A DNA stretch of 46,256 nt, taken from NCBI GenBank assembly GCA_045601405.1, contig JAZRZO010000070.1:1-46256 (forward strand). The letters run 5' to 3'. The position numbers were made by a program, and so were the translations under genes. The DNA comes from RGIG5612 sp045601405 (GTDB lineage: Bacteria; Bacillota; Clostridia; Lachnospirales; Lachnospiraceae). Positions 9,283 through 16,403 of the stretch are shown here, in pieces. How positions within the stretch are numbered: the stretch's first letter is position 1; each line of letters starts with the position of its first letter. The notes beneath the pieces were generated by a model. That model saw only the letters and a list, made by a program, of their open reading frames with translations. It made no database searches and was not told the DNA's origin.

Positions 9283-11271
9283 ATGAAAAAAAATACGACC
9301 CGAACAAAAGCATCAGGAGTGATCACGCTGATCTATATCCCGTTAACTTTTATATTTATGGAGCTGGTTGTTTTTTTTCTGGCAGGTAATATCTTTGATA
9401 TTCTCAACTTTGCCGGAATGATACTTGTATCTGTTGCCTCAGGTATAGTGCTCACTCTTCTTTCATCCATAACAAAAAGAACGCTTCTTAACACATGGAT
9501 CGCGTTTTTCCTGATAGAACTCATTACTTTCTTCTACATGCTCGCATACTTTGTTCAGGAGACATATCAGAATTTCACGAACATAGAAACGATAATAAGC
9601 GGTGCAGGCGGAATAGTTAAGGAATTTGGCTCATCAATAGCCAATATCATAATAAACAGATGGCCGTTAATACTTCTGTTCGAAATACCTGCTCTTATAT
9701 TTATATTGGGGATCATTTTTGGTTTTATCAGATATCAGAGAACAGTAAGAAAAAAAACAGTCTGTTTTCTTATTTTTTTCCTGGTGTTTGAATTGGCCGG
9801 CTCTGCTCTTTTTCTCAGGTCAGCAAACAACAGAAACAGACTCTTCATTGAATATGACTATAATTCCACCGCAAGGATATTCAGTGTTCAGACAGCGACA
9901 AAGATGGATATATTTTTTCTGATCTTTGGAGACCCAAACGGATATAAATATACCGGGGAAAGCAATTCACTCTTAATGAGTGCGCCGTCAGGCGCAGAAA
10001 GAAATGTAACAAACATAGATTTTGACACACTTATCAAAAATGAAAAGGATCCGTATATAAGATCAACACATAAGTACATATCCTCACTCACACCGTCTGA
10101 CAAGAATGACCATACAGGTCTTTTTGCCGGAAAGAACCTCATATTCATCAGTGCCGAGGCAATGTCCGAAGAGATGATAAGCAGGGAGCTGACACCTGCT
10201 TTGTTCCGTCTAAAAGAAGAAGGAATAACTCTTGAAAACTATTACCAGCCCTACTGGAACGGCAGCACGGCTACAGGTGAGCTTTCAAACGTAACGGGAC
10301 TTATCCCGACAAAAGCCATGGGCTCCTTTGAAGCGAGCGCGCAGGATAATCTGTATCTGACAATGGGAAACACTCTGATGAGGGAAGGATATTTCAGCCG
10401 CGCTTATCACAATGGTACCGTTGAATATTACGGCAGGGAGAAAACACATACAAACTTCGGATATGAAAAATTTATCGCAAACGGTAACGGCATGGAAGAA
10501 GGTCTGTCGGGCAGATGGCCAGAGAGCGATCTTGAAATGATGGAATACGCGATTCCGCAGTTCATTGATAAGGAGCACTTCAGCATATACTTCATGTCGC
10601 TGAGCGGACACTTTCCCTACTTCCACGACCTCAGCGCGATGGTGGAAAAATATTCAGACCAGACAAAGGATAAAGGATATTCAGACTTCGTTGAGGCCTA
10701 TATATGCTCACAGATGGAATTTGACAGAGCTGTTGAATTCCTTATCAGGACATTGGAGGATAACGATCTGGCTGATGATACGGTGATAGTCATCGCTCCC
10801 GACCACTATCCATACGGACTCACCAAAAATGACGCATTTGGAACAGATGCGGACTACCTGGGCGAGCTTTTTGGCTCATATCCCGATAATGTTGTTGAAA
10901 GAGATCATAACACAGCTATAATATGGTCCGGCTGTCTGAATGAGGATACAAGAGCGGATATAAGCACAGTAACATACAGTGTTGATATCCTTCCTACGCT
11001 GTTGAATCTTTTCGGAAAAAACTATGACTCGCGGCTTCTGCCGGGGCGTGATGTGTTCTCATCGGCAGAAGGCTTAGCTATCTGGCCCGACTATTCCTGG
11101 GCAACTGACAAGGGAACATATATCGCGCTGACAGACACATTTTATCCGGCAGATGATAAAGAAGATGTGGACAGGGCTTATATAGAAACAATGAAGAAGA
11201 TCGTCCGCGACAAGATAACCTTCTCTGACAATGCGCTGGAACATAACTATTATGATTCATTATTCAAGTAA
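9283..11271 (+). CDS. LTA synthase family membrane sulfatase-fold phosphoglycerol transferase
   Basis: A 662-residue polytopic enzyme of the LtaS family, which uses phosphatidylglycerol as donor of glycerol phosphate for lipoteichoic acid or a related envelope polymer. Five hydrophobic segments fill the first 180 residues; the extracellular sulfatase-fold domain runs from about 283 to 610. Expected active-site elements are present: E292 (ISAEAM), the nucleophile T329 in GSTATGEL, and the D507-H508 metal pair (IAPDHYPYG). The only plus-strand full-length gene of the left half, convergent with the CoA-transferase operon. No Shine-Dalgarno is visible and the likely transcription start falls at or next to the ATG, so the message may be leaderless. 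An alternative start at M26 also lacks a ribosome site. Confidence 0.85.
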   Translation: MKKNTTRTKASGVITLIYIPLTFIFMELVVFFLAGNIFDILNFAGMILVSVASGIVLTLLSSITKRTLLNTWIAFFLIELITFFYMLAYFVQETYQNFTNIETIISGAGGIVKEFGSSIANIIINRWPLILLFEIPALIFILGIIFGFIRYQRTVRKKTVCFLIFFLVFELAGSALFLRSANNRNRLFIEYDYNSTARIFSVQTATKMDIFFLIFGDPNGYKYTGESNSLLMSAPSGAERNVTNIDFDTLIKNEKDPYIRSTHKYISSLTPSDKNDHTGLFAGKNLIFISAEAMSEEMISRELTPALFRLKEEGITLENYYQPYWNGSTATGELSNVTGLIPTKAMGSFEASAQDNLYLTMGNTLMREGYFSRAYHNGTVEYYGREKTHTNFGYEKFIANGNGMEEGLSGRWPESDLEMMEYAIPQFIDKEHFSIYFMSLSGHFPYFHDLSAMVEKYSDQTKDKGYSDFVEAYICSQMEFDRAVEFLIRTLEDNDLADDTVIVIAPDHYPYGLTKNDAFGTDADYLGELFGSYPDNVVERDHNTAIIWSGCLNEDTRADISTVTYSVDILPTLLNLFGKNYDSRLLPGRDVFSSAEGLAIWPDYSWATDKGTYIALTDTFYPADDKEDVDRAYIETMKKIVRDKITFSDNALEHNYYDSLFK

Positions 11272-11306
11272 AAAACGGGGCGGTTCCACTCTGCAACACC
11301 GCCCCG
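11270..11306 (-). terminator. Terminator between convergent LtaS-like gene and atoA
   Basis: Perfect 9-bp arms CGGGGCGGT (11276-11284) and ACCGCCCCG (11298-11306). Read on the minus strand the stem is followed by six T residues (11275-11270), giving a strong terminator for the CoA-transferase operon. On the plus strand the stem directly follows the LtaS-like stop codon but the T run is weak, so bidirectional use is possible. Confidence 0.8.
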
Positions 11307-11338
11307 CTGCATGCTGTTTAAGCTTGAAACAAAGAGTT

Positions 11339-12004
11339 TTATGCCTCCGGAGGCATAACCATTTCTTTGATCTCGCCTTCCACGATGACAGGCGCGCCTG
11401 TAGCTGCCTGGATATCTTCAACTGATACTCCGGGGGCAAGCTCTCGAAGCACAAATCCTTTTTCGGTGACATCGATAACACCCATCTCCGTAACGATCGT
11501 ATCTACGGCTTTAAGTGCTGTGGCCGGAAGAGAAATCTTCTCGAAAAGCTTGTGAGCGCCCTTATTGGTATGCTGCATTGCAACAACAACCTTCTTTGCG
11601 CCTACAACAAGATCCATCGCACCACCCATGCCGGGAGCCATCTTGCCCGGAATGATGTGGGAAGCTATGTTTCCTTCCTGGTCTACCTGAAGAGCGCCAA
11701 GAACTGTCATATCAACGTGTCCGCCTCTGATTATTCCGAAGGATACGGTTGAATCAAAGAAAGCGGCTCCCGGATAAATATCAACATTTACTCCGCCAGA
11801 GTTTACAACATTAGGATCGATGTTGTCAGGACTGCTTACGCCTGCCATACCGATGATGCCGTTCTCTGACTGGAGTGAGATATCGATCCCCTCCGGAACA
11901 TAGTTGGCTACTAAAGTAGGAAGACCGATGCCAAGGTTAACAACAAATCCGTCCTGAAGATCCTGCGCCACACGGTGAGCAATTATCTGTTTTACATCTG
12001 CCAT
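11339..12004 (-). CDS. atoA: Acetoacetate/short-chain CoA-transferase beta subunit
   Basis: A 221-residue beta subunit of a family I CoA-transferase (AtoA/CtfB type), which moves CoA between short-chain acids such as acetoacetate and acetate through a glutamyl-CoA intermediate. The catalytic glutamate is E47 in SENGIIGMAG; the glycine-rich start NLGIGLPTLVANYVP is typical. The atoD stop and this start share one base (TAATG), as expected for two subunits made in equal amount. In the context of this operon the acid could be triacetate (3,5-dioxohexanoate) or acetoacetate; sequence alone does not tell. The gene ends before a strong terminator. Confidence 0.92.
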   Translation of the reverse strand: MADVKQIIAHRVAQDLQDGFVVNLGIGLPTLVANYVPEGIDISLQSENGIIGMAGVSSPDNIDPNVVNSGGVNVDIYPGAAFFDSTVSFGIIRGGHVDMTVLGALQVDQEGNIASHIIPGKMAPGMGGAMDLVVGAKKVVVAMQHTNKGAHKLFEKISLPATALKAVDTIVTEMGVIDVTEKGFVLRELAPGVSVEDIQAATGAPVIVEGEIKEMVMPPEA

Positions 12005-12708
12005 TATTTGTCACCTCCTGCCACTATATAATCAACAAAGATATAAGGGGTCATAACATAATCAGGATCAAGTTCCCCGACTTCCACAACCTTTTCAGCT
12101 TCAACAATGACCACATCAGCTGCTGTAGCCATTGCCATCTGGAAGTTCTTTGTTGTTCCCTTATAGAAAACATTACCCTTTTTATCTACAATATTGCCGC
12201 GAAGCAGCGCAAAGTCGGCTTTGAGCGGAGCCATAAGGAGATAGTCCTTATCCTGAAGGTTGATCTCCTGAAGCGTAAATTCACCATCCGCTATATCAGT
12301 ACCGACACCTGTCGGGGTGATAACACCGCCGAGTCCGGCACCGCCGGCTCTGATCATTTCCGCCATTGAACCCTGAGGCACGAGTTCAACCTCCATCTCA
12401 CCTGAATTCATCTGCTCTGCCACCTGCTTGTTTAAACCAATATGGGTAGCCACCAGTTTTTTCAGGGAGTGATTTTTAATGAGCTTTCCTATACCTGTAG
12501 GACCTTTTACCTCATTGCCGTTTTCATCAAATTGGGGGCCGAAGCCACCGTCGTTACACATACCGGTAAGGTCTTTAGCTCCACGTTCAACAAGCGCATC
12601 CATGATAGATTCCGGTGTGCCATTGGACATGAAACCGCCTACCATAATAGATGATCCGTCTTTAATCATCTCCGCAGCTTCTTTAGCTGTGATCATTTTA
12701 TCTTTCAT
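12004..12708 (-). CDS. atoD: Acetoacetate/short-chain CoA-transferase alpha subunit
   Basis: A 234-residue alpha subunit of a family I CoA-transferase. The oxyanion/glycine-rich motif MVGGFMSNGTPE near residue 22 and the sequence LRGNIVDKKGNVFYKGTTKNF are typical of AtoD/CtfA. A Shine-Dalgarno AAGGA lies about 10 bases before the ATG at 12708. The 157-base spacer before it, which separates it from the thiolase gene, is filled by two hairpin structures, so it may be expressed at a different level from the upstream genes. Confidence 0.92.
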   Translation of the reverse strand: MKDKMITAKEAAEMIKDGSSIMVGGFMSNGTPESIMDALVERGAKDLTGMCNDGGFGPQFDENGNEVKGPTGIGKLIKNHSLKKLVATHIGLNKQVAEQMNSGEMEVELVPQGSMAEMIRAGGAGLGGVITPTGVGTDIADGEFTLQEINLQDKDYLLMAPLKADFALLRGNIVDKKGNVFYKGTTKNFQMAMATAADVVIVEAEKVVEVGELDPDYVMTPYIFVDYIVAGGDK

Positions 12709-12745
12709 GATAAATTGGTTCCTTTCAGTTGATTTTGAAAAATCC

Positions 12746-12808
12746 TGTTCCGGATAAACAGAGTTTGACCATCTTGCAAGAAATGGTCAATAACAAGCAG
12801 CCGGAACA
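12746..12808 (-). other. Nested stem-loop in the thiolase-atoD spacer
   Basis: Outer arms TGTTCCGG (12746-12753) and CCGGAACA (12801-12808) enclose inner arms TTGACCAT (12765-12772) and ATGGTCAA (12783-12790). All pair perfectly, giving a branched RNA hairpin just upstream of the atoD ribosome site. Could be a processing or translation-control element. Confidence 0.55.
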
Positions 12809-12827
12809 AGTGATGATTTTTTTGAAA

Positions 12828-12851
12828 GCCTGCCCCGGATACGGGGCAGGC
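12828..12851 (-). terminator. Strong GC-rich stem-loop after the thiolase gene
   Basis: A perfect 10-bp stem (CGGGGCAGGC with GCCTGCCCCG) and a 4-base loop lie 14 bases after the thiolase stop codon. On the minus strand only three T residues follow, then C and a run of A. It may terminate part of the transcripts or protect the 3' end of the upstream message. Confidence 0.55.
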
Positions 12852-12865
12852 CTGTATAGCGTTAA

Positions 12866-14053
12866 TCAGTCTCTTTTAACGATAAGAGCCTGTCCCTGTC
12901 CTCCGCCTATGCAGAGTGTAGCGAGACCGTATTTTGAATCTCTTTTTTGCATTTCGTAAAGCAGAGTTACAAGTATACGCGCTCCTGATGCACCGATCGG
13001 GTGTCCAAGAGCAATAGCGCCGCCATTAACATTAACTTTATCCATGTCAAACTCAAGATCTTTAGCAACAGCAAGGCTCTGGGCTGCAAATGCTTCATTT
13101 GCTTCGATCAGATCCATATCATTAATAGTTAATCCGGCTTTATCCAGCGCTTTTCTTGATGCCGGGATCGGGCCTGTTCCCATGATCTTCGGATCAACAC
13201 CGCCGGTAGCATATGAGGCAATGGTTGCAAGAGGCTTGATGCCAAGCTCTTCTGCCTTTTCTTTGCTCATTACAACAAGCGCTGCCGCGCTGTCATTGAT
13301 ACCTGAGGCATTACCCGCGGTAACAGTGCCGCCATCCTTTTTAAATGCCGGTTTAAGCTTTGACAGAGCTTCGATCGTTGCGCCGAATCTCGGGAATTCA
13401 TCTGTATCAAATACCACAGGATCACCTTTTCTCTGAGGTATCTCAACCGGGACGATCTCATCCTTGAATTTTCCGGCCTTGATAGCCGCCTCTGCCTTTT
13501 GCTGTGAGCTGAGGGCAAATTCGTCCTGCATCTGCCTTGTAAGGCCCCACTGCTCGGCAACATTTTCCGCCGTGATACCCATGTGGTAATTATTGAACGC
13601 ATCCCAGAGGCCGTCGTTCACCATTACGTCAACCATATTCGTGTTGAACATGCGGGCTCCCCAGCGTGCTGCCGGTACGGCATAAGGTGAAAGGGACATG
13701 TTTTCCATACCACCGGCAACAACAATATCAGCGTCGCCTGCCTGGATAAGGCCTGCAGCAAGAGCTACACACTTAAGTCCGGAACCACAGACGATATTAA
13801 CTGTAAAAGCAGTGCTTGTATCCGGAAGTCCCGCCTTGATAGCTGCCTGACGGGCAGGGTTCTGTCCGAGACCTGCCTGAAGCACGTTACCGAATACAAC
13901 CTCGTCAACCTGCTCTGGCTTAATACCAGCTCTGTTTACAGCTTCTTTGATAACAACAGCTCCAAGCTCAACTGCAGGTGTATTCTTAAGTGTTCCGCCA
14001 TAGCTGCCGATCGCAGTACGGCATGCGCTGGCGATTACGATTTCTTTTGCCAT
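12866..14053 (-). CDS. atoB: Acetyl-CoA C-acetyltransferase (thiolase)
   Basis: A 395-residue thiolase that cleaves or forms 3-oxoacyl-CoA. The active-site residues are C89 (NIVCGSGLKC), H351 (GGAIALGHPIGASG) and C381 (CIGGGQGQ). The start at 14053 follows AGGAG with a 7-base spacer and gives the family N-terminus MAKEIVIASACRTAIG; an upstream in-frame ATG at 14077 has no such site. It lies between the ring-hydrolase-like gene and the CoA-transferase genes. Ordinary role: acetoacetyl-CoA to two acetyl-CoA. In this operon it may also cleave 3,5-dioxohexanoyl-CoA, which is inference. Confidence 0.95.
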   Translation of the reverse strand: MAKEIVIASACRTAIGSYGGTLKNTPAVELGAVVIKEAVNRAGIKPEQVDEVVFGNVLQAGLGQNPARQAAIKAGLPDTSTAFTVNIVCGSGLKCVALAAGLIQAGDADIVVAGGMENMSLSPYAVPAARWGARMFNTNMVDVMVNDGLWDAFNNYHMGITAENVAEQWGLTRQMQDEFALSSQQKAEAAIKAGKFKDEIVPVEIPQRKGDPVVFDTDEFPRFGATIEALSKLKPAFKKDGGTVTAGNASGINDSAAALVVMSKEKAEELGIKPLATIASYATGGVDPKIMGTGPIPASRKALDKAGLTINDMDLIEANEAFAAQSLAVAKDLEFDMDKVNVNGGAIALGHPIGASGARILVTLLYEMQKRDSKYGLATLCIGGGQGQALIVKRD

Positions 14054-14078
14054 TATCTTACTCCTAACCATTATCATT

Positions 14079-14107
14079 CGTCAGGCAAAGACAAGCTCTG
14101 CCTGACG
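14079..14107 (-). other. Stem-loop between cyclase and thiolase genes
   Basis: Perfect 9-bp arms CGTCAGGCA (14079-14087) and TGCCTGACG (14099-14107) around an 11-base loop, lying between the cyclase-family stop and the thiolase ribosome site. No T run follows, so it is more likely an mRNA processing or stability element than a terminator. Confidence 0.55.
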
Positions 14108-14125
14108 ATCACTACAGTTTGACTA

Positions 14126-15175
14126 TTATTTCTTTGCGGCCTTTTTAGCTGCAGGCTTCTTTGCTCCACCCATAGGTGCAGGGATCTGTTTTTCTTTTTT
14201 CTTTTTGTTCTTTTTGTGGAAGTCCCTGTCGCTGCAGCCTGTTCCGCAGTAAAGATATGTTCTTTCCGGAACGCCTTTGTTGATGTCTTTCTCGTCGATC
14301 TCAGCTACGCAGCGTGCCATTGAGCCGTCGCCCATGTACCAGCGGAGCGGGAAGCACCAGAATTTAAATCTCTTATTGGACACTTTGTCAAGGTCGCCGC
14401 CAAGGTTCTCAACACCAACGATGCCGTGGCCGAGAAGCTGCTTATGGCAGGGCTCCCATGTTCCCCAGCATCCGATCTTCTCAAGATCACCGAATTTTTC
14501 ATCATATGCCTTCTGGCCATGGATACGGATATATTCGAATTTATCGAACTCAGCATAAGCTTCCTCGCCGAACTCAGTCTTGTACTCTTCTGTGATCGGA
14601 TATCCTGAAGCACCGAGAAGATTCATTCTTGTCATACCGTTGTTACCCATAGCTGTATGAAGAGGATGATCAAGTGCCTGCATATCCATAGCAACGCATT
14701 TCACACCATGCTCAACAAACCAGCGGCCTGCGTCAACGCCTGTACCGCATGAGTAATGGTAGTATTCCTTAGAGTCATCAAAGAGTCTGTGCATACCTGT
14801 GTTAAGGCAAACAACCATACCTTTAAGTTCTGACGGTTTGATCTTTGCTCTCTTGCAGGCATCCTCAAGATGTTCGGGAAGGATAAGACCCCAACGTCCG
14901 ATATGAATCTCAAGGCAAACAGCGTCACCTGAGTATGCGTCGATAGGCATCTCATGTGTGTAACGGGCTCTCTTGCCGTCGAATTCGAATTCCATAACGT
15001 GACGGGGAGCGTCGCAGTGAGTACCTGTATGCATTGTGCATGTGATCCTCTGTGTAAGAACGCCGCCCTTAGCCATTGAATGAGCACCAACGATGTCCGG
15101 CTTGTCAAAATACGGCCAACGCGGAATCTCTGCACTGAACGGATGTGTTAAGTCAACAAATACTTTTTTTCCCAT
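14126..15175 (-). CDS. Cyclase-family (PF04199) metal-dependent hydrolase, candidate dihydrophloroglucinol cyclohydrolase
   Basis: A 349-residue member of the cyclase/kynurenine formamidase superfamily, recognised by the metal-binding motif HTGTHCDAPRHV (H49, H53, D55). Such enzymes hydrolyse amide or ketone C-N or C-C bonds with Mn or Zn. The neighbours, an SDR reductase, a 3-hydroxyacyl-CoA-type dehydrogenase, thiolase and CoA-transferase, match the anaerobic phloroglucinol pathway, where a PF04199 enzyme opens the ring of dihydrophloroglucinol to 3-hydroxy-5-oxohexanoate. That assignment is inference from context. The protein is longer than kynurenine formamidases (about 210 residues). It ends in an odd 30-residue Lys/Ala/Pro tail (KKNKKKKEKQ, then AKKPAAKKAAKK) that could bind RNA, DNA or membrane, or help form oligomers. 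Confidence 0.85.
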   Translation of the reverse strand: MGKKVFVDLTHPFSAEIPRWPYFDKPDIVGAHSMAKGGVLTQRITCTMHTGTHCDAPRHVMEFEFDGKRARYTHEMPIDAYSGDAVCLEIHIGRWGLILPEHLEDACKRAKIKPSELKGMVVCLNTGMHRLFDDSKEYYHYSCGTGVDAGRWFVEHGVKCVAMDMQALDHPLHTAMGNNGMTRMNLLGASGYPITEEYKTEFGEEAYAEFDKFEYIRIHGQKAYDEKFGDLEKIGCWGTWEPCHKQLLGHGIVGVENLGGDLDKVSNKRFKFWCFPLRWYMGDGSMARCVAEIDEKDINKGVPERTYLYCGTGCSDRDFHKKNKKKKEKQIPAPMGGAKKPAAKKAAKK

Positions 15176-15218
15176 TTTAGTTCCTCCATTGATTAAAATG
15201 TTTTGTTATTAAACTTAA

Positions 15219-15251
15219 CGAACACATTCCACGCAAGGTGAAATGTGTTCG
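15219..15251 (-). other. Stem-loop between dehydrogenase and cyclase genes
   Basis: Perfect 10-bp arms CGAACACATT (15219-15228) and AATGTGTTCG (15242-15251) with a 13-base loop, beginning 10 bases after the dehydrogenase stop codon. On the minus strand it is not followed by a clear T run. On the plus strand a T run follows, but no plus-strand gene ends here. Confidence 0.55.
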
Positions 15252-15260
15252 AATTGTTTT

Positions 15261-16190
15261 TTATTTACCGTAGATCATCTTGATGAGATATTCGTTAAGA
15301 TCTTTCTTGCTCTTAGCAATGGACTCATCATCCCATTTAAGGAAGCCTTCACCCGAAGCAAATCCCATCTTACCTTCATCAAGCATCTGCTGAAGAAGCG
15401 GTGAGGGCTCATGGTTGTCTGCCAGATACTGAAGAACATATGAATGAATGTTAAATGTAAGCTGGGTTCCTACCATGTCTGAGTTTTCGATAGGCGCAAG
15501 TTGCGGAAGACGCAGACCGAAGCTGTATTTAACCGCATCGTCAACAGTCTGAGGATCTGCAATGCCCTGCTCCACGATGGAAATGGCCTCTCTCCAGAGA
15601 GCATGCTGCATTCTATTTGCAACGAAGCCCGGAACATCCTTTTTACAATAGATGGGCTTTTTGCCTGCCCTGTTGAGAGCGTCTATTGTAAGCTGCATAA
15701 CTTCTTCTGTGGTATCAGCAGTCTTAACAACTTCAACCAGCGGGATAAGATGGCCGGGATTCCAGAAGTGAGTTCCCACAACCCTATCCTTGTGCTGACA
15801 CTTTGACGCGATCTCTGTAGGGCTCATAACAGAAGTGTTTGTCGCGAAGATACAATCATCGCGGCATATTCCTTCGAGCTCAGCAAAAAGATCCTGCTTT
15901 GTTTCCATGACTTCAGCTACGCATTCTATGATAAGATCCGCATTCCTGAATTCCTCGCCTTTATCCGGGAAAACAAATGAGATCCTTTCCATGCGCTCTT
16001 TAACTTCATCATCGGTGATTATGCCTCTGTCACGGAGCTGTTCAAGGTTGTCCTGAATAACCTCCAGACAGGGTTTTTCTCTTCTGTTCCATACGGTCAC
16101 ATTGAAGTCCGGGCAACTCGAAAAAACGAGAGCTATCATATTACCCATCATTCCGGCGCCGCAGATAACAACATTTTTAACTTTTTCCAT
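15261..16190 (-). CDS. 3-hydroxyacyl-CoA dehydrogenase family protein, candidate 3-hydroxy-5-oxohexanoate dehydrogenase
   Basis: A 309-residue NAD-dependent dehydrogenase of the 3-hydroxyacyl-CoA dehydrogenase family. The Rossmann motif GAGMMG is at residues 11-16, with catalytic residues S120 (ATNTSVMS), H141 and N144 in GTHFWNPGHLIPLVEVV, and E153. The FWNP variant of the usual FFNP is typical of members acting on free hydroxy acids as well as CoA esters. The start at 16190 follows AGGAG with about 10 bases; an upstream ATG at 16214 is less likely. In the phloroglucinol route a member of this family oxidises (S)-3-hydroxy-5-oxohexanoate to triacetate. An ordinary 3-hydroxybutyryl-CoA dehydrogenase is the main alternative, but no crotonase or butyryl-CoA dehydrogenase gene is beside it. 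Confidence 0.85.
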   Translation of the reverse strand: MEKVKNVVICGAGMMGNMIALVFSSCPDFNVTVWNRREKPCLEVIQDNLEQLRDRGIITDDEVKERMERISFVFPDKGEEFRNADLIIECVAEVMETKQDLFAELEGICRDDCIFATNTSVMSPTEIASKCQHKDRVVGTHFWNPGHLIPLVEVVKTADTTEEVMQLTIDALNRAGKKPIYCKKDVPGFVANRMQHALWREAISIVEQGIADPQTVDDAVKYSFGLRLPQLAPIENSDMVGTQLTFNIHSYVLQYLADNHEPSPLLQQMLDEGKMGFASGEGFLKWDDESIAKSKKDLNEYLIKMIYGK

Positions 16191-16259
16191 TTTTTGATTT
16201 CTCCTAATCAACAATGTGGTTTATCTTTTTTTGCTAATACCAGACTTTTGTCTGCTAAC

Positions 16260-16394
16260 GAATTGCTACGCACTTCGTGCTCCCGCAATTCTGATTCCAC
16301 TCATACTCCCGCTCACATCGTGAGCTTCGTATTTCGTGGAATCAAGTTCGTCAAACTCTTGCGGTTCATTGTGCAAGTACATTCACCGCAAGAG
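16260..16394 (-). repeat. Three consecutive stem-loops between SDR and dehydrogenase genes
   Basis: Three inverted repeats in tandem: GAATTGC/GCAATTC (16260-16266, 16285-16291), GATTCCAC/GTGGAATC (16293-16300, 16336-16343) and CTCTTGCGGT/ACCGCAAGAG (16356-16365, 16385-16394). The first two carry perfect inner hairpins (GCAC-TTC-GTGC and GCTCAC-ATC-GTGAGC). The block fills nearly the whole 213-base spacer. It looks like a REP/BIME-like or small inserted palindromic element, or an mRNA processing region. Confidence 0.6.
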
Positions 16395-16403
16395 CTTTCC
16401 TCA

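Noticed and set aside
16260..16394. CRISPR array
   Set aside because: The repeats are three different inverted repeats, not a direct repeat with unique spacers. I saw no CRISPR array anywhere in the window.
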